From: Chryseosolibacter sp036402075
GTDB lineage: Bacteria; Bacteroidota; Bacteroidia; Cytophagales; Cyclobacteriaceae
Length of the DNA stretch: 64,000 bases
Assembly (NCBI GenBank): GCA_036402075.1
Contig: DASWTP010000106.1
Coordinates: 11,920-75,919 of the forward strand
Reading direction: 5' to 3'
The translations under genes and the position numbers were made by a program. Positions 41,318 through 49,578 of the stretch are shown here, piece by piece. Positions within the stretch are counted from its first letter, which is position 1. Every line of letters begins with the position of its first letter. A model generated the notes under the pieces. That model saw nothing but the letters and a program-made list of their open reading frames with translations, did not search any database and was not told the origin of the DNA.

Positions 41318-42102
41318 TGAAACCGATACGATTCAAGCTTTGGCTCCTGCTGGCTACGCTCTTCGCATGTGAAGAGCGTACGGACATTGACGTGAAGGCA
41401 ACAACCACCGATCTCATCGCTGTGGAGGGGGTGATGACAAACGAGAATCGGAATCACACCGTGCGTTTAACGCGTCCCTATCTGCGTCAAAATGGTACAA
41501 GTAGCTTTGTAACCGGGGCGAGTGTTTTCGTTTCGGATGGGTTCTCATCGGTTTCGCTGACGGCTGGTGACAGTGGTAAATACCTGACGCCAGCGATGCG
41601 TTTCGTTTCCGGCAGAACCTACACGCTTACTATTCTTTATAATGGCAGGCAGTTTACCGCGCAAGACAGTTCTGTACCGGTTGAATCATTGGGACCTCTC
41701 TCCTACACACCTGTTGAAGGCGGCTATCGAATTAACTTTTTTGAAACAGGATCACAACCCAATTATATTAATTATGACATCATCTGGGCCGGCACAGCAT
41801 CATGCGCTGGCGCCTGCAAAGCAAAGGTCGTTTATTATGACCTTAAGTCGGTAGATGCCAACGCACTGTTCAAGCCCGAAAAGACCGACTTCATTTTTCC
41901 TTCGCGATCCACTGTTATCAGGCGAAAGTTTTCAGTTAGCGATCGCTACCGTGCCTACCTGCGCTCCATGCTTTCGGAGACCGAGTGGCGCGGAAGTGTC
42001 TTCGATGTGCAGCGCGACAACGCTCCAACCAATTTCACCCCTGGCGCCATTGGCTTTTTCGCGGTGTCAACCGTTGTATCTGACACACTGAAAATCCAGT
42101 AA
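41317..42102 (+). CDS. DUF4249 lipoprotein
   Basis: A 261-aa lipoprotein; the ATG overlaps the receptor TAA (TAATG). Signal with lipobox LFAC (Cys ~18), then a DUF4249 beta-sandwich domain with TTDLIAVEGVMTNENRNHTVRLTRPY and GRTYTLTILYNGRQFTAQDS. DUF4249 proteins regularly follow TonB receptors of the STN type in Bacteroidota and are probably surface-exposed partner lipoproteins, taking the place of SusD. Shorter than many (usually 270-400 aa). Substrate unknown. Confidence 0.85.
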   Translation: MKPIRFKLWLLLATLFACEERTDIDVKATTTDLIAVEGVMTNENRNHTVRLTRPYLRQNGTSSFVTGASVFVSDGFSSVSLTAGDSGKYLTPAMRFVSGRTYTLTILYNGRQFTAQDSSVPVESLGPLSYTPVEGGYRINFFETGSQPNYINYDIIWAGTASCAGACKAKVVYYDLKSVDANALFKPEKTDFIFPSRSTVIRRKFSVSDRYRAYLRSMLSETEWRGSVFDVQRDNAPTNFTPGAIGFFAVSTVVSDTLKIQ

Positions 42103-42180
42103 AACATGTCAAATTCGGCCGTTTCAAAAATTTTCGATTTTTTTTCATTGCGGACATAAGGGTGCAGGCCCCCGGCTGGG

Positions 42181-42231
42181 TTTTAGGATTGAAAGGCAAC
42201 AAGTCCTTCTTCAAACGTAGAAATCCTAAAA
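42181..42231 (+). promoter_or_regulatory. Hairpin in the leader of the last lipoprotein gene
   Basis: Perfect 10-bp inverted repeat TTTTAGGATT / AATCCTAAAA, with an inner GAAAGG/CCTTC pairing, ends 9 nt before the ATG at 42241. No T-run follows, so it is more likely a translational or mRNA-stability element than a terminator. Confidence 0.5.
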
Positions 42232-42240
42232 ACTTAAAAA

Positions 42241-43365
42241 ATGAAAACAACGAAGATTTTTCTGTTCATGATGATTACAGCGATCGCCCTTGGACTGGTG
42301 TTATCGTCATGCGAAATGAATCCTGAAGTCAACTCACAGCAGGACATTCTTCCTGAGACTTTCCGAGTTGAAATCCCATCGGCCATTATGGAGCAATCTG
42401 TTTCTGGCGGACGTCTTGCGCGTGTAAAAGGCGATTCCCTGAAAGGCAATCACATTTACCTGCACCTGGCAACCTTCATAGCAATTGGCGATGGCGCTGC
42501 CAACCTGGTAGAAGCATTCATCAATGGAATCCGCAAGCACAAGATTGATCGCATCATGAACCTCACCTATAAGAGTGATGAAGACGACCGGATCAAGAAC
42601 CTGGTGGTAACATCTGATGTGACATTCGAAAACCAGCAGTGGGATTACCAGCTCACCATTACGGATGCAGACTCCGAAGGCGCTGCAGATGGTGGAAAGG
42701 CACTGCAGATTTTCTGGAACAAGACCGCACCGGTAAAAGGCATCGCGATCATCAAGCCGTACAACTGCAACCGTATCGAGTCTGCCAACGTGCCAAATGC
42801 CATCTTCCGAATTAACTATACCGAGGAGAGCAACACAAAGTACGATGCTCAAATGGAGGTCCTGGTAGCCGGTCTTCCACTCGCAAATCCTCTTGTGGAT
42901 CCTTATTCGGTAAGCACCATCAGGATGTTCGCAGGTAAGAAAGGTGATGTCGTAGATGTATTCGGTAACTCAAACCATCCTAACGCAATTCTTTTTGCAG
43001 GTGATGCAGGTTTCAACTGGGCTTTTGTAGCCTCAGGGAATGAAGTGAAAAACATTGGCGTGGCTGAAGTCGGTCTTCCTCCAAGTGAGCTCAATTCCGA
43101 TGACCGTGATGTGATACTGAAAGAATATTCGATCAAAAATGTGTTCACCCGTGAAATTACAGCCGCATGGCCAGGTGTGGATCAGACCTTACTCGCTGCC
43201 TACCTCAGCAACACAAATGCTCCCGGATACTTCAGCGAAAGCAGAGGATTTATTTCGGGTGGAACGTCACCTGGCGCAGACTGGGATGTGTTGGTCGACA
43301 GGCTGGATGATCTTGGTCCTTACAACCCATCGCAAGTCAGTGCGCTTCAACTGAACTTCAAGTAA
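42241..43365 (+). CDS. Unknown lipoprotein of the TonB-receptor locus
   Basis: A 374-aa lipoprotein (signal MKTTKIFLFMMITAIALGLVLSSC). I do not recognise the domain. Visible features: LHLATFIAIGDGAANLVEAFINGIRKHKI, a beta-rich middle with VTSDVTFENQQWDYQLTITD, FRINYTEESNTKYDAQMEVLVAG and a C-terminal extension (ITAAWPGVDQTLLAAYLSNTNAPGYFSESRGF). It probably lies in the same operon as DUF4249 and would be a further surface component, perhaps binding the same ligand. Ends at a terminator. Confidence 0.75.
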   Translation: MKTTKIFLFMMITAIALGLVLSSCEMNPEVNSQQDILPETFRVEIPSAIMEQSVSGGRLARVKGDSLKGNHIYLHLATFIAIGDGAANLVEAFINGIRKHKIDRIMNLTYKSDEDDRIKNLVVTSDVTFENQQWDYQLTITDADSEGAADGGKALQIFWNKTAPVKGIAIIKPYNCNRIESANVPNAIFRINYTEESNTKYDAQMEVLVAGLPLANPLVDPYSVSTIRMFAGKKGDVVDVFGNSNHPNAILFAGDAGFNWAFVASGNEVKNIGVAEVGLPPSELNSDDRDVILKEYSIKNVFTREITAAWPGVDQTLLAAYLSNTNAPGYFSESRGFISGGTSPGADWDVLVDRLDDLGPYNPSQVSALQLNFK

Positions 43366-43431
43366 GCTCGTTTGCCAACCGAAAGGCACCGGGCATTAAG
43401 GGAATAGAAATTAAAGTCGGTTTTAAGTCAG

Positions 43432-43465
43432 AGCGCATCAGGAGACTGGTGCGTTCTTGCTTTTT
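43432..43465 (+). terminator. Terminator of the sigma/FecR/TonB locus
   Basis: AGCGCATCAG / CTGGTGCGTT (two G-U pairs) around GAGA, followed by CTTGCTTTTT, 66 bp after the last lipoprotein stop codon. Confidence 0.7.
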
Positions 43466-43493
43466 CGAATCGTCCATCAGTTGTGATTGTCCA

Positions 43494-43904
43494 CTATTCC
43501 GGCTTCTGTCTCCACTTCTTCTTTTCGCTGTGCTGTTTTTTTGATTGAATCCTCTTCTGGACAGCGTTCTTTGACGGCTTTGTTGCCTTTCGCGCCTTCT
43601 TTCTCTCGAACGCTTTGCGGATCAGTAAATTGAATTTCTGAATTACGGCATCTTTGTTTTCGAGTTGCGACCGTTTGTCTTGTGATGTTAGGAGCAGCAC
43701 ACCTTCCGTAGTGATCCTGGAATGCAGTTTCTGCAGAATAATTTGCTTCTCTTCCTGCGTAAGCACGGCTGACTCATTCACATTGAATTTCAGCGTAACC
43801 TTCGTATTTACCTTATTGACGTTCTGACCGCCAGGACCGCTGCTGCGTGAGGTGGAAAAATCCAGTTCGCTGGCAAGCAGGGTGGCATTCAATCGCGTGC
43901 TCAT
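43494..43904 (-). CDS. arfB: Peptidyl-tRNA hydrolase ArfB (stalled-ribosome rescue)
   Basis: A 136-aa codon-independent release factor that frees ribosomes stalled on truncated mRNA. It has the catalytic GGQ (residues 25-27) in SRSSGPGGQNVNKVNTKV and the basic C-terminal tail KKARKATKPSKNAVQKRIQSKKQHS, which enters the mRNA channel. ATG 43904 gives the standard length; longer frames reach into the divergent gene. Present in most Bacteroidota. Confidence 0.95.
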   Translation of the reverse strand: MSTRLNATLLASELDFSTSRSSGPGGQNVNKVNTKVTLKFNVNESAVLTQEEKQIILQKLHSRITTEGVLLLTSQDKRSQLENKDAVIQKFNLLIRKAFERKKARKATKPSKNAVQKRIQSKKQHSEKKKWRQKPE

Positions 43905-43976
43905 GATTTTCGTTGTGCTACTAGTGCGGGAGGTGAAACGATCTGTGTATGTGTAAAACTTTCTTACCTTGTAGGT

Positions 43977-44207
43977 ATGGACAAAGACAAACTCGACCAT
44001 CTTCAAAGCAAAGTCGGAAGCAGCCTAGGACGACAGATTGCCGAGCTCGAACAAGTAACGAAAGCTCTGGAAGTTGATTTGCAGACATCGGTTGGAGCAG
44101 AACGGGAAAAAGATCAGGCACTTTTGTCGGCCGCAAAAACACTGCTTCAGCAACTGAAAGACGCCCAGGTAAACATTAGCCGGCTAATCAATCCAGGCGG
44201 CAAGTAG
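43977..44207 (+). CDS. Small hypothetical coiled-coil protein (76 aa)
   Basis: A 76-aa, almost entirely helical protein: MDKDKLDHLQSKVGSSL, RQIAELEQVTKALEVDL and SAAKTLLQQLKDAQVNISRL give a heptad-like coiled coil with no transmembrane region. Expressed divergently from arfB; a TACCTTGT element lies 4 nt before the ATG. Its TAG and the stop codon of the convergent cold-shock gene are back to back in TAGCTA. Function unknown. Confidence 0.75.
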   Translation: MDKDKLDHLQSKVGSSLGRQIAELEQVTKALEVDLQTSVGAEREKDQALLSAAKTLLQQLKDAQVNISRLINPGGK

Positions 44208-44663
44208 CTATTTCTGAAGCTTAACGCGCACCGCGTTAGGACCTTTATGACCCATCTCCACTTCAAATACAACCCGATCGCCTTCTTTGATCGGATCCAG
44301 GGCAGAATTGATATGAACGAAAATACTTTCTCCGTTATCCTGATCCTTGATGAATCCATAGCCTTTTGAATCATTGAAGAATGTCACCCGGCCTTTCCTG
44401 CTAGTGTCGGCTTGTTGCGTCTTGTCCTGCTTGGGAACGCCAATCTGAATGTCTTCTTCCTTAATAACTTTCTTCTTGGTTGGATCGGGTGGTGTGCTGA
44501 CGATGTTACCATCTTCATCGACATAGGCGAGCATTTCTTCCCAACTTGCCCCGGATTTTGAATTTGCTTTCCGCTCTTCCCGTCTAGCTTCCTTCTCTTT
44601 ACGCTTCTTCTCTTTGTTTTTTTCGGTTTCCTGTTTGTTAAAGGTCTCCCGTTGCTTGGCCAT
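44208..44663 (-). CDS. Cold-shock domain protein with charged N-terminal extension
   Basis: A 151-aa RNA-binding protein. ATG 44663 (MAKQRETFNKQE) starts a strongly basic/acidic helical extension of about 50 residues (EKNKEKKRKEKEARREERKANS), a short linker, then a C-terminal CSD from about residue 88: KGRVTFFNDSKGYGFIKDQDNGESIFVHI with RNP1 KGYGFI and RNP2 IFVHI. Typical Bacteroidota CspA-type proteins of this size (~150 aa) carry such a tail. It probably acts as an RNA chaperone. Confidence 0.92.
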   Translation of the reverse strand: MAKQRETFNKQETEKNKEKKRKEKEARREERKANSKSGASWEEMLAYVDEDGNIVSTPPDPTKKKVIKEEDIQIGVPKQDKTQQADTSRKGRVTFFNDSKGYGFIKDQDNGESIFVHINSALDPIKEGDRVVFEVEMGHKGPNAVRVKLQK

Positions 44664-45115
44664 AAAATTGTAATCTTGTTCTACTTTGGTTTTGAGTATC
44701 CGTTTGATTAGTTGGGATTTCAATGCTAAGATCGCGAATTCCCCAGCGTTTTCCAATTTCAAGAGTTATGCCCGCTCTAACGCATTCTCAGTAGATTCGG
44801 TTCAATGTTTCAAAATCCTTTAAATGATACTAAAACAAACGATTTATTGAAGCCCCGCTCGCCTTTCAAAAAGCTTCATACGAAGGCAATTGTGGAGATA
44901 TTTCCTTGCGGGAAAGTGAAAATGCAGCTTATGAAATCATGAAAACCTGGGCGTGCGCGTCAACTGCCTGAAGAAATATGAAGAACGCAGACACAGCGCT
45001 CCGACCCTCGCCTGAATGAAATACGAAGTGCTCTTGAATTCTCTACAATTGCTTCCCGTGCTTAGAGTCCCCACTCCGCTAAGTCTGCCTGTTTTAATTC
45101 GGCACATTTAAGTAG
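44664..45115. other. 452-bp region without a confirmed gene
   Basis: Upstream region of the cold-shock gene. A 45-codon frame (44805-44942, beginning MFQNPLNDTK) has no recognisable domain. Fragments that read like helical coding sequence (LKKYEERRHS) appear in another frame after it. This may be eroded coding DNA. Otherwise I see no structure except the hexosaminidase terminator at its right edge. Confidence 0.35.
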
Positions 45116-45144
45116 AAAAAGCCATTGAACGTGCGTCAATGGCT
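45115..45144 (-). terminator. Terminator of the hexosaminidase gene
   Basis: 9-bp perfect stem AGCCATTGA / TCAATGGCT with loop ACGTGCG, followed on the minus strand by TTTTTCT; about 70 bp after the stop codon. Confidence 0.85.
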
Positions 45145-45215
45145 CTTGCTTTGGAAAATCTCAGTTTATCTCTGCTCCTGCTCTCTGTACGCTGCCCGGT
45201 TCTGACTTCGGAATT

Positions 45216-46805
45216 TTACTTCCAGTCTACTTGAGGTGACTCGTAATAATCGATGCCCATTGCCTTCCATTTAGGCGCATGACTGGCAAGGCGAACTTTG
45301 TATTCATCCCAGTTTCGATCGCTCGCTTTGGTCCAGCCGATTTCTGCAATACCGGGAAGACGAGGAAAGAGCAGATACTCGATGTCGTCCATGGTAGCAA
45401 TAGTCTCGGACCACAGTGGAGCCTCCACTCCGAGAATTGCTTCCCTGTCGATTCCGGGAACGCGGGTGGCAGGATCCCACATATACGAAGAGTCAACTTC
45501 AATGTAAGCCGCCCAGTGCAGACCTAACCGGGAAGTTGAATCGTATTGCATGTCAAGGTAAACCTTCTTTGAAGGAGAGAAGATCAGCTTAGCTCCTTTG
45601 TCGGCAGCTTCTTTAGCGTATTTCTCCGAATGCCAGTGTTGAGCAATTACAGTCGAGTCGAGATCGCCCTGGGCGATTTCCTCCCAGCCAATCATTTTCT
45701 TTCCATTCGCTTTCACAATCTCCTTAAACCGGTTGACGAACGCTATATAATCCGGCTTCTTGGTAACAGCGGCCTCATCGCCCCCGACATGGAAATATGG
45801 TCCTGGCGTAATTTCCGAAATCTCACGAACCACATCGTTGACGAACTTAAATGTTAAATCCTTCTTGATATCAAGTGTGCTGAATCCAACTTCGATGCCG
45901 GTGTACGGTCTGCCTGCAACAGGTTTGTTGTTTCCTTTTTCAAGAACGATCGGCACGCCTACGTTTAAGCCGGGATACGAAACAAGAGCAGCATTGATGT
46001 GACCCGGTAAATCAATTTCTGGAACGATCGTAACAAAACGGCTCTGCGCGTAAGCAACAATATCCTTGTACTGCTCCTGCGTATAGAATCCGCCCTTGCC
46101 TCCTCCAACTTGTGAAATGCCTCCAATAGCGGTAAGGTCGGGCCATGATTTTATCTCTATCCTCCATCCCTGGTCATCGCTCAGGTGAAGATGAAGTTTG
46201 TTCATTTTGTAATAACTGATCAGGTCGATGTAGCGCTTCACGTCCTCCACCGAAAAGAAATGTCTTGCTACATCGAGCATGGAACCACGCCATTCATATT
46301 CCGGGCGATCCTCAATTGATCCAGCAGCAACCTCCCAGCTATCTGCTGATGACCCTTCTTTTTTGTCGGCCAGCAATTGACGCAGGGTTTGAACTCCATA
46401 GAACAAGCCCGCAGGTGTGCTTGCAGAAATGTTTACTTGCTTTTCATCGATGTCCACTTTGTAACCTTCGGCACCCAGGTCGTTGTTTCCGGTAAGCGCA
46501 AGGTTGATTACATTCTCGTTCGCCTTTTCGCCATCGGTGTTGAGAGTCACCCCGACTGATTTTGATAATGCTTCACGGAGATAGTTGGCTACCGCCTGGG
46601 CTTCAGCGCCTTCAGCCTGAATAACTGTTTTGTCCGAAATAAAAAACGCTTTACCTGTGGCTTTCGCTGACGAGGGTTTGGGAATCACACTGTTAAATGC
46701 TTTGGTACCCTCTTCCGAAGCATTCTTTGAACAGGCAAAAAGCACCGCGGTAGCCATGAGCATCATTGCGAGGCCGCGGGTTGTGGTGGTTAGGTTGAGT
46801 GTCAT
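45216..46805 (-). CDS. Beta-N-acetylhexosaminidase (GH20) lipoprotein
   Basis: A 529-aa exo-hydrolase that removes terminal GlcNAc/GalNAc from chitin oligomers, glycans or peptidoglycan fragments by substrate-assisted catalysis. ATG 46805 gives a lipoprotein signal (VLFAC, Cys ~25). N-terminal GH20b domain, then the TIM barrel with MLDVARHFFSVEDVKRYID, HLHLSDDQGWRIEIKSWPDL and the catalytic Asp-Glu in YFHVGGDEAAVT (~343-344). The C-terminal WKAMGIDYY tail is typical. Located in the periplasm or outer-membrane surface. TATTTTCG lies upstream as a promoter element. Confidence 0.95.
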   Translation of the reverse strand: MTLNLTTTTRGLAMMLMATAVLFACSKNASEEGTKAFNSVIPKPSSAKATGKAFFISDKTVIQAEGAEAQAVANYLREALSKSVGVTLNTDGEKANENVINLALTGNNDLGAEGYKVDIDEKQVNISASTPAGLFYGVQTLRQLLADKKEGSSADSWEVAAGSIEDRPEYEWRGSMLDVARHFFSVEDVKRYIDLISYYKMNKLHLHLSDDQGWRIEIKSWPDLTAIGGISQVGGGKGGFYTQEQYKDIVAYAQSRFVTIVPEIDLPGHINAALVSYPGLNVGVPIVLEKGNNKPVAGRPYTGIEVGFSTLDIKKDLTFKFVNDVVREISEITPGPYFHVGGDEAAVTKKPDYIAFVNRFKEIVKANGKKMIGWEEIAQGDLDSTVIAQHWHSEKYAKEAADKGAKLIFSPSKKVYLDMQYDSTSRLGLHWAAYIEVDSSYMWDPATRVPGIDREAILGVEAPLWSETIATMDDIEYLLFPRLPGIAEIGWTKASDRNWDEYKVRLASHAPKWKAMGIDYYESPQVDWK

Positions 46806-47039
46806 AGATTCTGGTTGAGCAACGAAAATAGACAATTTTGAAATCGAAAAAACCCCATTTATATAAAATGTTAACGCACACACGCACACAGGTGACCGAA
46901 GAAACCCGCGTGACCTCGCAACCAGTCGCAGGCCTTAGAAAGGTTAATCATCGATGCGTCCCGCCCCGAATTCAGCGTGAGTTGATGACTTTTTGAGTTT
47001 TCCTTAATTTGAGTGCAATGATGTTATTGTAATTAAACC

Positions 47040-47933
47040 ATGAACAGGCGAGAATTTATACTTGCGGGAACCGCGGGTGGTTTTCTAACTTCCGCGATGT
47101 TAACGAACTGCAAACCTTCAGCGGGAGCATCCGGCCTCGGAAAGATTGGGCTGCAACTCTACACGGTGCGCGAGCAGATTGCACAAGATGCAAGGGCAAC
47201 GTTAAGGCGTGTGGCGGAAGTAGGATTCCATGGAGTTGAAACCGGATTCTGGCCTGAAGGCGTTTCGGTTGAAGATGCAGCCAGGTTGCTACGGGAGGCG
47301 GGACTGAACGTTTTTTCCGCCCACTGCGAAATTCCCGTTGGCGAAAAGAAATCGGAGTTTCTTCGCATGGCAGATGCCTATGGTTGCAAACGAATGGTCT
47401 GGCACGGATGGCCGGAAGACCAGCGCTACAAGACCGCGGATGGGATCAAGCAACTTACAGAACTCTACAATGATGCCGGGCGATTTGCCAAAGAAAACGG
47501 CTTGTCATTTGGTATTCACAATCATTGGTGGGAGTTTCATAACAAAATCGGGGACCGATACGCGTACGAGGTGCTTCTGGATGGGCTTGAGCGTGACATT
47601 TTTTTTGAGCTCGACACGTACTGGCTCAAAACTGCGGGGCACGATCCTGCCAAAATCGTAAAAGACTTTGGCGCCCGGGCTCCTCTTCTGCACATCAAGG
47701 ATGGACCGGCTCCTTACAATGACGACCTTGCCAACGATCAAACACCAATGACTCCGGCCGGTCAAGGTTCGCAGGATTTCCCCGCTATTGTTAAGGCCGC
47801 TAATGGGAACACGGAATGGATGATTGTAGAGATGGACCGCACCGCCACGGATGTGTTCGAGGCAATCGACCAATCCTATCAATACCTTGTTGGAAATTCG
47901 TTGGCAATAGGGACAAAAACTGTAAAGGCGTAA
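47040..47933 (+). CDS. Exported sugar phosphate isomerase/epimerase-like TIM-barrel protein (second copy)
   Basis: A 297-aa xylose-isomerase-like barrel with a twin-arginine start (NRREFILAGTAGGFL) and a Cys at about 25 (LTNC) that could make it a Tat lipoprotein. Barrel signatures: KIGLQLYTVREQIAQDARATLRRVAEVGF, GIHNHWWEF, FFELDTYWLKTAG and LLHIKDGPAP, ending WMIVEMDRTATD. It is homologous to the gene at 22288, but only modestly similar. Probably handles keto-sugars outside the cytoplasm. Followed after 6 bp by the YdeI/DUF1905 gene. Confidence 0.88.
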   Translation: MNRREFILAGTAGGFLTSAMLTNCKPSAGASGLGKIGLQLYTVREQIAQDARATLRRVAEVGFHGVETGFWPEGVSVEDAARLLREAGLNVFSAHCEIPVGEKKSEFLRMADAYGCKRMVWHGWPEDQRYKTADGIKQLTELYNDAGRFAKENGLSFGIHNHWWEFHNKIGDRYAYEVLLDGLERDIFFELDTYWLKTAGHDPAKIVKDFGARAPLLHIKDGPAPYNDDLANDQTPMTPAGQGSQDFPAIVKAANGNTEWMIVEMDRTATDVFEAIDQSYQYLVGNSLAIGTKTVKA

Positions 47934-47939
47934 GAGGAC

Positions 47940-48449
47940 ATGATTACTTTTTCTGCGAAGATTAAACGCTTCGCCACCAAGGGCGAAAAAACGGGCTGGT
48001 CATACATTGAAATCTCCGAAAAAAATGCCGACAAGATAAACCCCGGATGCCGCAAATCGTACCGCGTAAAAGGATCGCTGGACCAATTCAAGATTCAACA
48101 AGTTGCTTTAATGCCGATGGGCGATGGAAGCTTTATTCTGCCCATGAACGCCACCATGCGAAAAGGTACGGGTAAAACGGCAGGGGATACGTTGAATGTT
48201 TCACTCGAGCACGATGAACGGAAACTCGTCCTGAATAAGGATTTTGTTGCCTGTCTTAAAGACGATGCACGGGCTTACGATTTTTTCAAGTCGCTGCCTA
48301 AAGGACACCAGAACTACTTCAGTAAATGGATCGACAGTGCGAAGACCGATGCAACAAAAACGAAACGTATCACAATGGCAGTAATTGCATTGGGTCAGGG
48401 ACAGGGATACCCGGAAATGATTCGCGCGAACAAAACGATGCGCGACTAG
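47940..48449 (+). CDS. YdeI/OmpD-associated protein with DUF1905 domain
   Basis: A 169-aa cytoplasmic protein. The N-terminal DUF1905 beta-barrel (FSAKIKRFATKGEKTGWSYIEI, VALMPMGDGSFILPMNATMRKGTGK) is followed by a C-terminal YdeI helical domain (FFKSLPKGHQNYFSKWIDSAKTDATKTKRI). This is the domain partner arrangement common in Bacteroidota. Function unknown. A YdeI protein with a different N-terminal domain is at 25683. Its TAG and the convergent stop are back to back (TAGCTA). Confidence 0.85.
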   Translation: MITFSAKIKRFATKGEKTGWSYIEISEKNADKINPGCRKSYRVKGSLDQFKIQQVALMPMGDGSFILPMNATMRKGTGKTAGDTLNVSLEHDERKLVLNKDFVACLKDDARAYDFFKSLPKGHQNYFSKWIDSAKTDATKTKRITMAVIALGQGQGYPEMIRANKTMRD

Positions 48450-49019
48450 CTAGGCAACGTTCTGGTTGATACCCGAAAGAAGAATATTTCGTCCTTCCTG
48501 GATACTGTTCTGAAGTTTTTTCTCAAGCAGGTGATTTACACCCCGCAATCCTTCCAGCACTTGTTCCGCCCAGCGAAGGTAGTCGAGTCTTCGCTCGATC
48601 GTCCAGCCGGAGGGCGCGTGATGAATGATATCGTGGACGTTACAGATTTTGTCCGCAAGCTTCAGCTTTCGCGCAGGCCTTGATTTCAAAGAAGCCCTTA
48701 CAATCTGCAGGCGCTTGCGCTCTTCCTTCGCGAGATTTTTGTCATCAGTTACTTCCATGACAATGTCCCGCACAAACTTGCCAAAGACGCTTTCGATCTC
48801 ATCGGGTGTGGTTTCGGTGTCTTCCACTGTGTCGTGCAGAATGGCGGCAACCAGCAAGTCGGTATCAGACTCATGTCCCACTTCGCAGAGGGTGAGCGCA
48901 ACACTGATGGGATGATTGATGTAAGGAGTTCGTTCAGAATCTTTTCGCGTTTGAAACCTATGCTTGTCGGCCGCAAACGCCACGGCCTTAAGCAACTGAT
49001 GGCTTAAAGGTAAATTCAT
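48450..49019 (-). CDS. HD-domain hydrolase, MESH1-like (p)ppGpp hydrolase candidate
   Basis: A 189-aa protein equal to the stand-alone hydrolase domain of RelA/SpoT. Metal ligands are visible: His36 in YINHP, His62-Asp63 in AILHDTVEDTETT with Glu67-Asp68, and LKLADKICNVHDI carrying the later Asp (KLAD). No synthetase or TGS domain. It would hydrolyse (p)ppGpp or, as in animal MESH1, possibly other phosphorylated nucleotides (family knowledge). Single gene, cytoplasmic. Confidence 0.88.
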   Translation of the reverse strand: MNLPLSHQLLKAVAFAADKHRFQTRKDSERTPYINHPISVALTLCEVGHESDTDLLVAAILHDTVEDTETTPDEIESVFGKFVRDIVMEVTDDKNLAKEERKRLQIVRASLKSRPARKLKLADKICNVHDIIHHAPSGWTIERRLDYLRWAEQVLEGLRGVNHLLEKKLQNSIQEGRNILLSGINQNVA

Positions 49020-49151
49020 ACGGTAATGTTTCGTGATAATTGTGCCTGACCAGCGTGAATGTGGTCTTCATTTTCAAAGGCTCGAGTTGGTCAGCCAAAA
49101 GGAAGTGCACACTAGTATTAACGGCTATACGAGAAAGTTGTTTCAAACAGT

Positions 49152-49409
49152 TCAATGAATCAGCTTATACAAGCCCGGCTCCATCGACTTCGAAGCATTC
49201 ACGGCTTTGCATTGCAGCGTCCATAGTTTGGTGTGCTCTTCATTGATGACTCGCTTGGCATTGTGGAGCGCACCGGTCACCTCCCACGTCTCACTGTCAT
49301 CATCCATCAGCCGCATTCCCGGTCCGGGCACCACGTTCTTGCTGACGACCACATCGGCCAGTTCACCCAGGGGCGTTACTTCGACTTCTACAACATTGAC
49401 TTCTATCAT
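49152..49409 (-). CDS. Small hypothetical protein (85 aa)
   Basis: An 85-aa protein with no family I can name: strands MIEVNVVEVEVTPLGELADVVVSKN, then PGPGMRLMDDDSETWEVTGALHNAKRVI and WTLQCKAVNASKSMEPGLYKL. The strand also carries a TTTG ... TACGATTT promoter-like arrangement just before the ATG at 49409. A plus-strand frame across the same DNA is rejected as a shadow. Likely real but unproven. Confidence 0.5.
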   Translation of the reverse strand: MIEVNVVEVEVTPLGELADVVVSKNVVPGPGMRLMDDDSETWEVTGALHNAKRVINEEHTKLWTLQCKAVNASKSMEPGLYKLIH

Positions 49410-49578
49410 AGCAAGGCGCTAAAATCGTATCCAATCTATTGAATTGGCAAACAACCTGCAACTGACCGTTCGCCACGTCAAGCGCTGGACTGGTGATCTG
49501 TTTGCAGGCCAGACAATCCAGCGTACACATAACAATGCCCGGCACGACTTTTTCGCTGTTATCTCAAACTGGATTACC

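Noticed and set aside
49233..49442. A 69-codon plus-strand frame
   Set aside because: The minus-strand 85-aa frame over the same DNA has its own promoter-like element and more protein-like composition.
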